From: Qipengyuania flavescens
Lineage (GTDB): Bacteria; Pseudomonadota; Alphaproteobacteria; Sphingomonadales; Sphingomonadaceae
Direction: 5' to 3'
Length of the DNA: 64,000 nt
Assembly: GCF_029688735.1 (NCBI RefSeq)
Contig: NZ_JARULD010000001.1
Coordinates: 930,001-994,000, forward strand
Under the pieces are notes generated by a model, which was not told where the DNA came from, searched no databases, and was given only the letters and a program-made list of their open reading frames with translations. This document shows positions 34,855 through 44,205 of the stretch, in pieces (the stretch's first letter is position 1; every line of letters starts with the position of its first letter). The position numbers and the translations under genes were made by a program.

Positions 34855-36051
34855 ATGAGAACATTGGACGGGTTCACCAACAGGATTTGGCTGGCAATGG
34901 CGGGCAAGAAGAGTCCCTGGGGCCAGGGATCGGGCGACAAGGATAACGGTCCGGGCCGCGGCTCCAACGAGCCAACGGGAGATGGCGACGGCAAGAGCGG
35001 GGACAAGACTCGCGGGCCGCGCAATCCGTGGCTTCCGCCCGGGTCCGGCGGCAATGACGGGCGCCGCTCGCCCAATATCGAGGACATCTTCAAGAACCGC
35101 GGCCCCGAAGGCCCGCGCCGCAGCGGCGGTGGTGGCCCCGGCGGCCCGAATTTCCGCTTCCCCCAGCGCCCCGGCGGCAAGAGCTGGTTCCCGATCGCAG
35201 TCGTCGGCATCATTGCCCTCGGCCTGATCGCGACCAGCGTGCACCTCGTCGGGCCGCAGCAGCAGGCCGTCGTTAAGACGCTGGGCAACTTTACCCGGAC
35301 GATGGAGCCGGGCCTCAATTTCTCCGCCCCCTTCCCGATCGAAATCGTGGACGTGGAAGACGTTCAGGGCGTGCGAACCGAACGCATTCCGGGCAGCGAC
35401 AGCCAGGTGAAGCTGATTCTGACGGGCGACCAGAACCTCGTCGATCTCAGCTATATCGTGCGCTGGAACATCAGCGATCTCGCGGCCTTCAAGTTCAACG
35501 TGGTCGACCCCGTGGAAACTGTGAAGGAAGCAGCCGAAGCTGCCATGCGCGCTTCGGTCGCTGAGACCGAGCTCGACGAAACCTTCTCCGGTCAGGGCCG
35601 TGCCGCCATCGAGCAGGACGTGCGCGAGCGCATGCAGCGCACGCTCGACGGCTACCGCGCCGGCGTCCGCGTGTTGGGTGTCGAAATCGAGAAGGCCGAC
35701 CCGCCCGCACAGGTGGTCGATGCCTTCCGCGACGTGCAGGTGGCCGAACAGAATGCCGACGCCAACCGCAACCAGGCCCGCGGTTATGCGCAGCAGGTGC
35801 TGGCCCAGGCGCAGGGTGAAGCCGAAGCCTTCGACAAGGTGTACGAGGAATATCGCCTCGCGCCCGAAGTGACGCGCCAGCGGCTTTATTACGAAACCAT
35901 GGAGCGGGTCTTGAGCCAGACGCCCAAGACCATCGTGGAAACGGACAATGTAACGCCGTACCTCCCGCTTCCCGAAATCCGTCGCCGGGCCGACCAGTCG
36001 CAGCAACAGCAGCGGCCCTCGACGACCGTGACCGCGCCGGAGGGCCAGTAA
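34855..36051 (+). CDS. hflK: HflK, modulator of FtsH protease
   Basis: The 398-residue protein has a Gly/Asn/Arg-rich cytoplasmic N-terminus (GSGDKDNGPGRG), one transmembrane helix near residues 110-130 (FPIAVVGIIALGLIATSVHL) and a Band 7/SPFH domain with VGPQQQAVVKTLGNFTRTMEPG. It forms the periplasmic HflKC complex that encloses and regulates FtsH. ATG 34855 is the first start; ATG 34897 (MAGKKSPWG, with AGGA 11 bases upstream) is an alternative. HflC follows after 1 bp. Confidence 0.93.
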   Translation: MRTLDGFTNRIWLAMAGKKSPWGQGSGDKDNGPGRGSNEPTGDGDGKSGDKTRGPRNPWLPPGSGGNDGRRSPNIEDIFKNRGPEGPRRSGGGGPGGPNFRFPQRPGGKSWFPIAVVGIIALGLIATSVHLVGPQQQAVVKTLGNFTRTMEPGLNFSAPFPIEIVDVEDVQGVRTERIPGSDSQVKLILTGDQNLVDLSYIVRWNISDLAAFKFNVVDPVETVKEAAEAAMRASVAETELDETFSGQGRAAIEQDVRERMQRTLDGYRAGVRVLGVEIEKADPPAQVVDAFRDVQVAEQNADANRNQARGYAQQVLAQAQGEAEAFDKVYEEYRLAPEVTRQRLYYETMERVLSQTPKTIVETDNVTPYLPLPEIRRRADQSQQQQRPSTTVTAPEGQ

Positions 36052-36052
36052 G

Positions 36053-36886
36053 ATGAGCACTTTCGTGCAAGACCACCGCAACACGCTGATCGTCATCGGA
36101 CTGCTGATCGTGGCCCTGATGCTCAGCGCCTATGTAGTGCCCGAGGAAGAGCAGGCCGTCGTGATCCGTACGGGTAATCCCATCGGCACCGTCAATACGC
36201 CTGACGGCTCAAGCAATGCGGGTATCTACCTGCGCATGCCGTTTGTCGATTCGGTGCGCCGGATCGAGAAGCGTCTGCTCGACCTCGAAATGAACGACGA
36301 GGAAGTACTGAGTGCGGACCAGCAGCGTCTCTTGGTCAACGCCTATGCCCGCTTCCGCATCGTCGATCCCGTTCGCATGGTCGAACGTGCAGGAACGACC
36401 GACGGCGTCCGCAACGCGCTCGAGCCGATCCTCAATTCGGTCTTGCGTCAGGAACTGGGCCGCCGCACCTTCCAGTCCATGCTGACGGCAGAGCGCGGTT
36501 CCGCTCTGGCAAATGTTCGGGAAAATCTCGATCGGCAGGCCCGCCAGTACGGTGCCGAGGTGGTGGACGTGAAGATCATGCGCACCGATCTGCCCGAAGC
36601 GCCGCTGCAATCGGCTTTCCGCCGCATGGAGTCCGACCGTGAACGCGAAGCGCGCACGATCCGCGCGCAAGGATCGCGCGACGCGCGGATCATCCGTGCC
36701 GATGCCGATGCCGAAAGCGCCTCGATCTATGCCGATGCCTTCGGCAAGGATCCGGAGTTCTACGATTTCTACCGCGCCATGCAGAGCTACGACGCGACCT
36801 TCGCCGCCGAAAACGGCGGGGCGGAAAGCAACATCATCCTGTCGCCCGACAATGAGTATCTGCGGCAGTTCCGCGGACGTCGTTGA
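36053..36886 (+). CDS. hflC: HflC, modulator of FtsH protease
   Basis: The 277-residue SPFH protein has an N-terminal transmembrane anchor (TLIVIGLLIVALMLSAYVV), followed by EEEQAVVIRTGNPIGTVN and a long helix with RTIRAQGSRDARIIRADADA. It pairs with HflK around FtsH. It begins 1 bp after the hflK stop, so the two are one operon. The Do-type protease gene downstream, 134 bp on, may be part of the same envelope-quality-control group. Confidence 0.93.
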   Translation: MSTFVQDHRNTLIVIGLLIVALMLSAYVVPEEEQAVVIRTGNPIGTVNTPDGSSNAGIYLRMPFVDSVRRIEKRLLDLEMNDEEVLSADQQRLLVNAYARFRIVDPVRMVERAGTTDGVRNALEPILNSVLRQELGRRTFQSMLTAERGSALANVRENLDRQARQYGAEVVDVKIMRTDLPEAPLQSAFRRMESDREREARTIRAQGSRDARIIRADADAESASIYADAFGKDPEFYDFYRAMQSYDATFAAENGGAESNIILSPDNEYLRQFRGRR

Positions 36887-37020
36887 CCGTTCGTCGAGCA
36901 CGCCCCGCGCCGTTCAAACGGCATTCAGCGCCGCAGCGCAGTCTGGCAGGCAGGAACCCGCAGCCCGCTGCTCGGTAAGTTCACCGAGCGGATGCGCCGC
37001 GCGACAGAAGTGAAGAGGAT

Positions 37021-38571
37021 TTGAAGGACGTGAAGCCTGTGCGATATGCCTATTCCGTAACGAGTGCCCTGTTGGTCGGAGGAGCCGCGATCACGCTGGC
37101 GACCGGCTATCCGGCCGGTGCCCAGGTGGCCCAGAACGACGATGCGCAGATGGCCCGCGTGGTCCCGCGCGCCGGTGCGCCCGAAAGTTTCGCCGAACTG
37201 ACCGCGCAGCTGCAGCCCGCCGTGGTCAACATCTCGACCCGCCAGCGGATCGAAGTGCAGCAGAATGCCAACCCCTTCGCCGGCACACCCTTCGAAGGTC
37301 TGTTCGGGCGTCGCGGCCAGCAGCAGCCGGACAAGCCGCAATATCGCGAAGGCCAGTCGCTCGGCTCGGGCTTCGTCATTTCGGCTGACGGCTATGTCGT
37401 TACCAACAACCACGTCGTCAGCCCGACCGGGCGCGGCACGGTAGAAGAAATCACCGTGACCATGCCCGACGGCACCGAATACGAAGCGGATCTCGTCGGC
37501 ACCGATGCGCAGTCCGACCTTGCCGTGCTCAAGGTGAACCGGCGCGAGGCCTTCCCCTATGTCGAATTCGGCGACAGCCGCCAGGCGCGCCCGGGCGACT
37601 GGGTGGTCGCGATCGGCAATCCCTTCGGCCTCGGCGGCACGGTGACCAGCGGGATCGTGTCCGCGATCCAGCGCAACACCGGGTCCGGCGGCGCCTACGA
37701 CCGCTATATCCAGACCGATGCCGCCATCAATCGCGGCAATTCGGGCGGCCCGCTGTTCGACATGCAGGGCAATGTCATCGGCATCAACAACGCCATCTTC
37801 TCGCCCTCGGGCGGCAGTGTCGGCATCGGCTTCGCCATTCCGGCGGAAATCGCTGCACCGATTATCCAGAAGCTGCGTGATGGGGTGGAGATCGAACGCG
37901 GCTATCTCGGCGTCAACATCGCGCCGGTGAGCGACGATGTCGCCGATTCGCTCGGGCTCGACCGCAATCGCGGCGAGATCGTCCAGTCGGTCCAGTCGGG
38001 CCAGGCTGCCGATCGTGCGGGCCTTGAAGCCGGCGATATCGTAACGCGCGTGAATAATCGCGAAGTGACGCCTGAGCAGACCCTGTCCTTCCTCGTCGCC
38101 AATATTGCGCCGGGCACGACGGTTCCGATCGAGTTGATCCGCAATGGCGAACGCCGCCGCATCAATGTGACCGTCGGCAAGCGCCCGAGCGAAGACGAAC
38201 TGCGCCAGCAGCAGATGTTCGATCCGGACATGGACGACGAAGAGGAGATGCAGCCGGGCGAGAACGAGGTGATCGAAGAACGCCTCGGCCTCCAGCTGCT
38301 GCCGATCACGGCGCAGATCGCTCGCCAGTTGGGTGTGAGCGCGGATACGCAGGGCCTCGCCGTCGCCGGCGTGAACCCCAATTCCGACGCCGCCCGCAAG
38401 GGCCTCCAGCGCCGCGATATTATCCTGTCGGCCAACTACCGCCCGGTCGCGACGCTTTCTCAGCTCGAGGGCATCGTGATCGAAGCCGAGCGCGAGGGCC
38501 GAGTAGCCGTGCTGCTCCGTGTCCAGCGCAGCGGCCGTCCGCCGCAATATGTCGCGGTACGGCTGCGCTAA
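37021..38571 (+). CDS. degP: Do-family periplasmic serine protease (DegP/MucD-like)
   Basis: The 516-residue protein has a signal peptide (VTSALLVGGAAITLATGYPAGAQ), a trypsin-like domain with His in VTNNHVVS, Asp in QSDLAVLKV and Ser in NRGNSGGPLF, and two PDZ domains (about residues 300-385 and 420-510). It degrades or refolds damaged envelope proteins. The start is uncertain among TTG 37021, GTG 37030 and GTG 37039, all of which leave the signal peptide intact. A strong terminator follows at 38594. Confidence 0.93.
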   Translation: MKDVKPVRYAYSVTSALLVGGAAITLATGYPAGAQVAQNDDAQMARVVPRAGAPESFAELTAQLQPAVVNISTRQRIEVQQNANPFAGTPFEGLFGRRGQQQPDKPQYREGQSLGSGFVISADGYVVTNNHVVSPTGRGTVEEITVTMPDGTEYEADLVGTDAQSDLAVLKVNRREAFPYVEFGDSRQARPGDWVVAIGNPFGLGGTVTSGIVSAIQRNTGSGGAYDRYIQTDAAINRGNSGGPLFDMQGNVIGINNAIFSPSGGSVGIGFAIPAEIAAPIIQKLRDGVEIERGYLGVNIAPVSDDVADSLGLDRNRGEIVQSVQSGQAADRAGLEAGDIVTRVNNREVTPEQTLSFLVANIAPGTTVPIELIRNGERRRINVTVGKRPSEDELRQQQMFDPDMDDEEEMQPGENEVIEERLGLQLLPITAQIARQLGVSADTQGLAVAGVNPNSDAARKGLQRRDIILSANYRPVATLSQLEGIVIEAEREGRVAVLLRVQRSGRPPQYVAVRLR

Positions 38572-38593
38572 GCTTCCTCGCGCTTGGAAATAG

Positions 38594-38630
38594 AAAGGGC
38601 CTCCTGCCGAAATGGCGGGAGGCCCTTTTG
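38594..38630. terminator. Bidirectional intrinsic terminator between convergent genes
   Basis: The arms AAAGGGCCTCCTGCC (38594-38608) and GGCGGGAGGCCCTTT (38614-38628) pair along 15 bp with one G-U and a GAAAT loop. The right arm runs into TTTT and the left arm is preceded by AAA, so it can end transcripts from degP and from the penicillin-binding-protein gene on the other strand. Confidence 0.88.
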
Positions 38631-38643
38631 CTGTCTGCTCTAT

Positions 38644-40806
38644 CTATTGAGGCCGGATCACCGTTACCGTCGGGCTCGGTGAAGGTCGCGGGGTCCCGCG
38701 CGAAGCACCACCGGTCGCCTCGTCGAGGAAATCGTCGCCGACAGCCTGCGGTGCGCCATCGGCGCCGCGCCCCGGCTGCTGCGGTGCCTGCGGCTGGCGC
38801 GGACGGTCGCCGTCGCCGGGCTGCGGAAAGGCATCGCCGAAGGGATCGCGCCGCTCGCCATCCTCGCGGCCGGGCTCGATCAGATTGCCCTGCTCGTCGA
38901 TGAAGTAATAGTCGTCCGGATCGCCGAGCATGTATTCATCGTCCGGCTCGAGCTGCCATTCGGGCAGTTGCAGGTCGGTGTCGAATTCTTCGACCGGCCG
39001 GTCCTTCACGGCATAGCGCATATAGGCGGCAAAGGCGCGCGCCGGCGCGGTGCCGCCCTGCAGACCTGCCACCCGCGCATTGTCGTCGCGCCCCATCCAC
39101 ACGCCGGTGGTGATCCCGCTGGAAAAGCCGACGAAATAGCCGTCCTTGTTCGAACTGGTGGTACCGGTCTTGCCCGCGACCGGTCGCCCGATCTGCGCTG
39201 CGCGGCCGGTGCCGGTGTTGACGGCGGTCTGCAGCAAGTCGGTGATACCCGCTGCGACATAGTCCGGCACCAGCTGGCTGCGCCGCGCATTCTGGTGCTG
39301 GTAGAGCAACTCGCCCTCGGCCGTCGTCACCTTTACGATGCCATAGGGTTCGACCGACTGCCCTTCGGCCGATATCGCCGCAAAGGCGCGCGTCATGTCG
39401 AGCAGGCGCACCTCGTTCGATCCCAGCACCATGGAGGGATAGGTGTTGATCGGCGTCGTCACGCCGAAACGCCGCGCCATCGAAGCGACCGTGCCGAAGC
39501 CGACTTCATTGCCGAGCTGTGCCGCCACCGTGTTGATCGAATACGCAAAAGCAGTGCGCAGGTCGATTTCGCCGACATTGCGCCCGCTGGAATTGCGCGG
39601 GCTCCACCCGTCGATAGTGACCGGGGTATCGACCACCCGGTCGCCCGGCGTGTAGCCCGCTTCCAGCGCGGCGAGATAGACGAACAGCTTCCAGCTCGAC
39701 CCCGGCTGGCGCAGCGCATCGGTGGCACGGTTGAAGCTCGTCTCGACATAATCGGTGCCGCCCACCAGCGCGAGGATCGCCCCGTCGCGGTCGAGGCTGA
39801 CGAGCGCACCTTGTGCGCCGCCGGGCGTATTGCCCTGGATGGCTGCGGTCGCCGCGCGCTGCATGCCGACATCGAGCGTAGTCCAGACCTCGATCGGCTC
39901 GAAGGTTTCGGGCAGCAGCATATCGAGCTGCGGCAGCGCCCAGTCGGTGAAGTAGCGGACCGAATTCTGGCCCTTCTCTTCCTTGAGTCTGACCGCCGAG
40001 GGATCGACCGTGACATCGGACGGGATGCGCCCCTGCTCCTTCATCAGCCGCAGCACTACGCTGGCCCGACCGACTGCGGCATCGACATCGGCCGTAGGCG
40101 AATAGCGGCTCGGTGCCTTCACGAGGCCGGCGATGATCGCAGCCTCGGCAACCGACAGATCGGTCGCCGGATGGCTGAAGAACTTGCGGCTGGCGCTATC
40201 GACGCCGTAAGCCCCGCCGCCGAAATAGACCTTGTTCAGATAGAGCTCGAGGATCTGCTCTTTCGAGAACTTCCATTCCAGCGCCAGCGCCAGGATTGCC
40301 TCGCGCGCCTTGCGGTCGAGCGAGCGGTTGTTGTTGAGGAAGACGTTGCGCGCCAGCTGCTGCGTGATGGTCGAAGTCGCCGAGATCCGGTCGTCGCCGG
40401 TGACGCCTTCATAGACTGCGCGGGTCAGGCCATAGGGATCGATCCCGAAGTGCGAATAATAGCGGCGATCCTCGACCGAAATCATCGCATCCTTCATCAC
40501 CTGCGGGATCTGGTCATGGGTCAGCCATTGTCCGAAGCTCGGGCCGAGTTCGACGATTTCGGTGCCGTCGCGCGCGCGAACGACGATCGTCTGGGCGTTC
40601 TGCGTGGCCTTGAGCTGGTAGTAGCTCGGCATGGACCGAACGGCGAAGGCGACTGCAAGGCCGACAAAAACGACAGCGATCAAGCTCAAGGCGGCGCCCC
40701 ACAGGGCAATACGGCGCAGCCAGCGGCCTGCGGGCTTGTCGTCGGCTGCGCGACGAGCTGTTTCGCTGCGGGCCGCCTGCTTGCGGCGGCTTCCTCTCTT
40801 TTCCAT
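38644..40806 (-). CDS. Class A penicillin-binding protein (PBP1A type)
   Basis: The 720-residue peptidoglycan synthase has a cytoplasmic basic tail, one transmembrane helix (residues 33-53), a GT51 transglycosylase with the catalytic Glu in VEDRRYYSHFG and TSTITQQLARNVFL, and a transpeptidase with SSWK, SIN (YSINTV) and KTGT motifs. The C-terminus is a disordered Pro/Gln/Arg-rich tail. It polymerises and cross-links peptidoglycan. Its terminator lies immediately downstream, shared with degP. Confidence 0.95.
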   Translation of the reverse strand: MEKRGSRRKQAARSETARRAADDKPAGRWLRRIALWGAALSLIAVVFVGLAVAFAVRSMPSYYQLKATQNAQTIVVRARDGTEIVELGPSFGQWLTHDQIPQVMKDAMISVEDRRYYSHFGIDPYGLTRAVYEGVTGDDRISATSTITQQLARNVFLNNNRSLDRKAREAILALALEWKFSKEQILELYLNKVYFGGGAYGVDSASRKFFSHPATDLSVAEAAIIAGLVKAPSRYSPTADVDAAVGRASVVLRLMKEQGRIPSDVTVDPSAVRLKEEKGQNSVRYFTDWALPQLDMLLPETFEPIEVWTTLDVGMQRAATAAIQGNTPGGAQGALVSLDRDGAILALVGGTDYVETSFNRATDALRQPGSSWKLFVYLAALEAGYTPGDRVVDTPVTIDGWSPRNSSGRNVGEIDLRTAFAYSINTVAAQLGNEVGFGTVASMARRFGVTTPINTYPSMVLGSNEVRLLDMTRAFAAISAEGQSVEPYGIVKVTTAEGELLYQHQNARRSQLVPDYVAAGITDLLQTAVNTGTGRAAQIGRPVAGKTGTTSSNKDGYFVGFSSGITTGVWMGRDDNARVAGLQGGTAPARAFAAYMRYAVKDRPVEEFDTDLQLPEWQLEPDDEYMLGDPDDYYFIDEQGNLIEPGREDGERRDPFGDAFPQPGDGDRPRQPQAPQQPGRGADGAPQAVGDDFLDEATGGASRGTPRPSPSPTVTVIRPQ

Positions 40807-40967
40807 CGGTTGCGGGGTGCCCCTTCGCTGTAACCAGCATCCTGTCCGGCGCTATATCGTTGCCCGCAGAGCATGGCGAGTTCTAACTCAGAGTGAACGC
40901 CACCCATCGCTCGCCCTTGCACGGGACGTTTTCCGCCACATTCTTCCACAGTTCGCATAAAACTGTC

Positions 40968-40987
40968 CCAAAATGGGCACATTTTGG
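40968..40987. promoter_or_regulatory. 8-bp inverted repeat upstream of the first lyase gene
   Basis: CCAAAATG (40968-40975) and CATTTTGG (40980-40987) are perfect reverse complements around GGCA, in the 275-bp spacer between the divergent penicillin-binding-protein and lyase genes. It looks like an operator for a dimeric regulator, but no factor is identified. Confidence 0.4.
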
Positions 40988-41081
40988 CGCTGTGAAGCAC
41001 GGCGCTTATTGCTTGCTAACCATTCGGAACCGAAACCCGGTTCGGGGGCATCAATGACGCGATATCAGCAGATCGCGACCG

Positions 41082-42701
41082 ATGAGGACTGGTTTCGAGA
41101 CAATGTTCCTTTCCGAAGTTCCTTCACGCGTCGGCTTCGGCACGAAGGCTAGCCTGTGCTCGATCCTCGCGCTAGCCGCCGCTGCGTGTGGCGGCGAAGA
41201 CAAGCCTGCGGCCCCCCAACCGTTAGTCGGCGTTGCCAGCCCGAGTCCGACCCCGACGCCCTCGCCAACGGCCACGCCCACCCCCACACCAACGCCTACA
41301 TCTTCGCACTATGACCCTGCGAAGTTGCCGGGAGGCCAGCAGCGCGCCTTTCCGACGGCCGAAGGTTTCGGCGCCCGTTCGGTCGGCGGGCGCGGCGGAA
41401 AGGTGTTCCACGTCGTCAACCTCAACGATTCGGGCATGGGTTCGTTGCGCAAGTGCATGGAGGCAAGCGGCGCGCGAATCTGCATCTTCCGCGTCGGCGG
41501 TACCATCGAGTTGCTTTCGCAGATCAAGGTCACGTCGGGACAATTAACCGTAGCCGGGCAAACCGCGCCGGACGGCGGGATAGCCCTGCGTAATGCGCCT
41601 AACAATCTGACCGGCTCGCCGATCTATCTGAACGCGCCGGATATCATCATCCGGCACATCCGCATCCGCCCCGGACCGACGTCTGGCACAAAGCAGGACA
41701 CAACCGATGCGATAACCGTGGACGGAAAGGCCAAACGGACGATTATCGACCACGTGTCGATGTCTTGGGCGACCGACGAAATCTTCAATTCCACGAAGGC
41801 TGCCGAAGACGTAACCCTGCAGTGGTCGCTCGCTTACGAAGGCCTGAGCAAGTCGACGCACAAACAGGGCGAGCATTCCAAGGGTGTTTTCGTCGAAGGG
41901 AGCCGTATTTCGCTGCACCATGTGCTGATCGCCCACGCCACCGACCGCATGCCCAATGCGGGCACGGGCGACCGAATCGACATCGTGAACACCGTTTCAT
42001 ACGACATGCGCAGCAAGGCCCACCAGTATTTCTCGAACTACCGGAAGCAGTCCGATCCGAGCAGCGGCCTGACGCGGCTTGCGAATATCGTCGGAAACTG
42101 GGTTTCCTTCGGCCCGAGCACTATCAATGGCTCGACGATCTACGGGGGCGACTACGACGAGAAATATTCGACCAATCCGGGCAAAGCGGAGCTCTATCTC
42201 TACGCCAATATCGACGGGCGGCGAACCTCGTCGTCGAAAGATCAGCGCGAGTTCCTCGACCCGAACGACTGGAAGTACGTCAAATCCAGCGTGATAGGCT
42301 CGCTTTCGGTACAATTGTTTACCGATGCCGCGCAGGCCGTACGCGATGTCATGGAATATGCCGGCGCCTTCCCCCGCGATGCGTCGGACAAGCGCGCTGT
42401 CGCCAATTTCGCCGCGTGCAAAGGCTCCATCATCGACAACCCCTCGCAGGTCGGCGGCTGGCCCAGCCTCGCCAACGGCATCGCCTATGCCGATGTGGAC
42501 GAGGACGGGATGGACGACGCCTGGGAAGCGGCCACCGATCTGACCAATCCGAACGGCGATCACGACAAGGATGGCTATACCAATCTGGAGGAATTCCTGA
42601 ACGAGCTTGCCGGCGACCAGGATCGCCAGGGTAATCTCATCAACCGGGTCGGCGCGGCGAACGGGAGCATTCCGCAGGTGAATTGCGGCTACAAGGTCTA
42701 G
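41082..42701 (+). CDS. Pectate lyase-like beta-helix lipoprotein
   Basis: The 539-residue protein has a lipoprotein signal (ILALAAAACGG), a Thr/Pro/Ser-rich linker (about residues 55-75), and a right-handed parallel beta-helix related to pectate lyases. Examples are GGRGGKVFHVVNLNDSG, TVAGQTAPDGGIAL, IIIRHIRIRPGP, TIIDHVSMSWATDE and LHHVLIAHATDR. A C-terminal Asp-rich repeat (DVDEDGMDDAWE, NGDHDKDGYTNLEEFL) should bind calcium. It probably cleaves or trims an acidic polysaccharide at the outer membrane. It is paralogous to the gene at 54557 and shares a CTAG stop with the convergent sugar transferase gene. Start ATG 41082 or 41106. Confidence 0.82.
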   Translation: MRTGFETMFLSEVPSRVGFGTKASLCSILALAAAACGGEDKPAAPQPLVGVASPSPTPTPSPTATPTPTPTPTSSHYDPAKLPGGQQRAFPTAEGFGARSVGGRGGKVFHVVNLNDSGMGSLRKCMEASGARICIFRVGGTIELLSQIKVTSGQLTVAGQTAPDGGIALRNAPNNLTGSPIYLNAPDIIIRHIRIRPGPTSGTKQDTTDAITVDGKAKRTIIDHVSMSWATDEIFNSTKAAEDVTLQWSLAYEGLSKSTHKQGEHSKGVFVEGSRISLHHVLIAHATDRMPNAGTGDRIDIVNTVSYDMRSKAHQYFSNYRKQSDPSSGLTRLANIVGNWVSFGPSTINGSTIYGGDYDEKYSTNPGKAELYLYANIDGRRTSSSKDQREFLDPNDWKYVKSSVIGSLSVQLFTDAAQAVRDVMEYAGAFPRDASDKRAVANFAACKGSIIDNPSQVGGWPSLANGIAYADVDEDGMDDAWEAATDLTNPNGDHDKDGYTNLEEFLNELAGDQDRQGNLINRVGAANGSIPQVNCGYKV

Positions 42702-43300
42702 CTGTCCGTCCGTTTCAGCGATGAAGGCCTGCCTTTGGCGATCACGCCTTTCGCGTGATGCCTCAAGCGCTCGCCCAGCAGCATCACGCCAATCGTGCGC
42801 AGCAATATTTCGACGTCCAGCCAGACCGAGCGGTTCTTTACGTACCACAGATCGAGCGCGATCTTGTCATCGAGATCGAGCAGCGTGTTGCCGCTGATCT
42901 GCGAATAGCCGGTCAGACCGGGCCGGACCTTCGAGCGCTCGCGCCCCCGCTCGCCAAGGTCGCAGATGGTTTCGGGCAGAAGCGGGCGGGGGCCGATCCA
43001 GGCCATGTCGCCTCGGGCCACGTTCCACAGGCCCGGCAATTCGTCGAGACGGGACCGGCGCAGGAAGGCCCCGACGGCTGTCGTCCGTTCGGCATCGGGC
43101 AAAAGCCGCCCGCCCGCATCGCGCATTTCGCGCATCGATCTGAATTTCACGAGCGTGAATAGCACGCCATGGCGCCCCGCCCGTGCTTGCCTGAACAGGA
43201 TCGGACGGCCCTGACCGACCAGGATCAGACCAGCGAGCGCGGCCAACACCGGCGAAAGCGCCAGCAGGGCAACCGCGGCCGCCAGGCGTCCCACCCGCAC
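42698..43300 (-). CDS. Undecaprenyl-phosphate sugar phosphotransferase, PglC-like
   Basis: The 200-residue membrane-associated enzyme has an N-terminal re-entrant hydrophobic segment (AAAVALLALSPVLAALAGLI) and the monotopic phosphoglycosyl transferase core: FRQARAGRHGVLFTLVKFRSM, the Asp-Glu catalytic region SRLDELPGLWNV, and GDMAWIGPRPLLPE. It transfers a sugar-1-phosphate from a UDP-sugar to undecaprenyl phosphate, starting the repeat unit. It is the last gene of the minus-strand unit that includes an SDR, ATP-grasp, phosphoesterase and Wzc. Confidence 0.9.
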   Translation of the reverse strand: MRVGRLAAAVALLALSPVLAALAGLILVGQGRPILFRQARAGRHGVLFTLVKFRSMREMRDAGGRLLPDAERTTAVGAFLRRSRLDELPGLWNVARGDMAWIGPRPLLPETICDLGERGRERSKVRPGLTGYSQISGNTLLDLDDKIALDLWYVKNRSVWLDVEILLRTIGVMLLGERLRHHAKGVIAKGRPSSLKRTDS

Positions 43301-43302
43301 GG

Positions 43303-44205
43303 TCAGGCCTCGATCGCATGAAAGCTGGGATTGGCCTCGCGAAGAGTGCGCTCAACGATCCGCTCGATGGCCATCGGTTCATAGCCATGGGCAGCCAGTT
43401 TCGCGCAATCGGCTGCGGCGTAGCCGTCATCGCCTCCCGGTCCGGGATCGGCGGCGCAGTTGCGCACGTCGGCCAATAGCTGACGCCTGATGGTCGCCTC
43501 CACCTCGCCCAGCGTGAAGCGGCTCCCGGACGACAGGTTGAATATTCCGGTCAGGCGCCTCTCGCATGCGAGCAGCAAGCCGGAGGCGACATCGTCGAGC
43601 GCGACGAAGTCCGCGCCGTAGGAGGGGTTCGCAATGCCCGCATCCTCCCCCCGCGCGATTCTGCCCGCGATACGGGCGATGATATCGTCGCCGGTCTGGA
43701 CGACACTCGAAATGCGCATTGTCCCAAGCGCGATGCCGGCGGCGCGGCAGCATTCGGCCGCATGGAACTCCTGAGCGGCTTTCGATCCGAGGTAGAGCGA
43801 TCGGCGATCGGCGCGAATCGGGCTTCGCTCGTCCGCCGTCCCAGCGAGCGGGTCGTAGAGATTGGCAGTCGATGCCATGACTATATGCGGAACGCCGGCC
43901 TCCGCCATAGCCGTCACGAGCGCGCCGGAGCCCAGCACATTGATTTGCCACAAACGGTCCGCCTCCGCGCGGTCTAGCGGGTCCATGATGATGGCAGCCG
44001 CCAGATGGACGACCGTTCCGACCCCCCGCAGGATATGGGGATCGCAGCACGGCTCTTGCAGGAGGTCAAAGGGCGCGCAGGCCACCTGGCCCTCGACGGC
44101 ATCCGGGTTGCGGGCCATCGCGAGCACGTCGTGCCCCTCTGCCATCGCCGCCGCGATGAAGGTCCGTCCGACCGTGCCCGTTGCTCCAGTGACCGCGATG
44201 CGCAT
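43303..44205 (-). CDS. NAD-dependent sugar epimerase/dehydratase
   Basis: The 300-residue extended SDR has the glycine motif VTGATGTVGRTF, a Ser in ASTANLYDP and the catalytic YLGSK. Its start ATG 44205 overlaps the upstream ATP-grasp stop as TGATG; the longer open frame lies inside that gene. It likely modifies a nucleotide sugar, such as a C4-epimerase or 4-reductase for the repeat unit. The specific substrate is unknown. Confidence 0.85.
   Translation of the reverse strand: MRIAVTGATGTVGRTFIAAAMAEGHDVLAMARNPDAVEGQVACAPFDLLQEPCCDPHILRGVGTVVHLAAAIIMDPLDRAEADRLWQINVLGSGALVTAMAEAGVPHIVMASTANLYDPLAGTADERSPIRADRRSLYLGSKAAQEFHAAECCRAAGIALGTMRISSVVQTGDDIIARIAGRIARGEDAGIANPSYGADFVALDDVASGLLLACERRLTGIFNLSSGSRFTLGEVEATIRRQLLADVRNCAADPGPGGDDGYAAADCAKLAAHGYEPMAIERIVERTLREANPSFHAIEA

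Noticed and set aside
38968..40833. A 621-codon open frame on the plus strand
   Set aside because: It is antisense to a clear penicillin-binding protein, is rich in Arg/His/Asp without domains, and follows the third-position GC bias of the real gene.
41240..41310. The ACGCC/Thr-Pro run as a regulatory microsatellite
   Set aside because: It encodes a Thr/Pro/Ser linker in frame, with varied codons and no long exact repeat unit.
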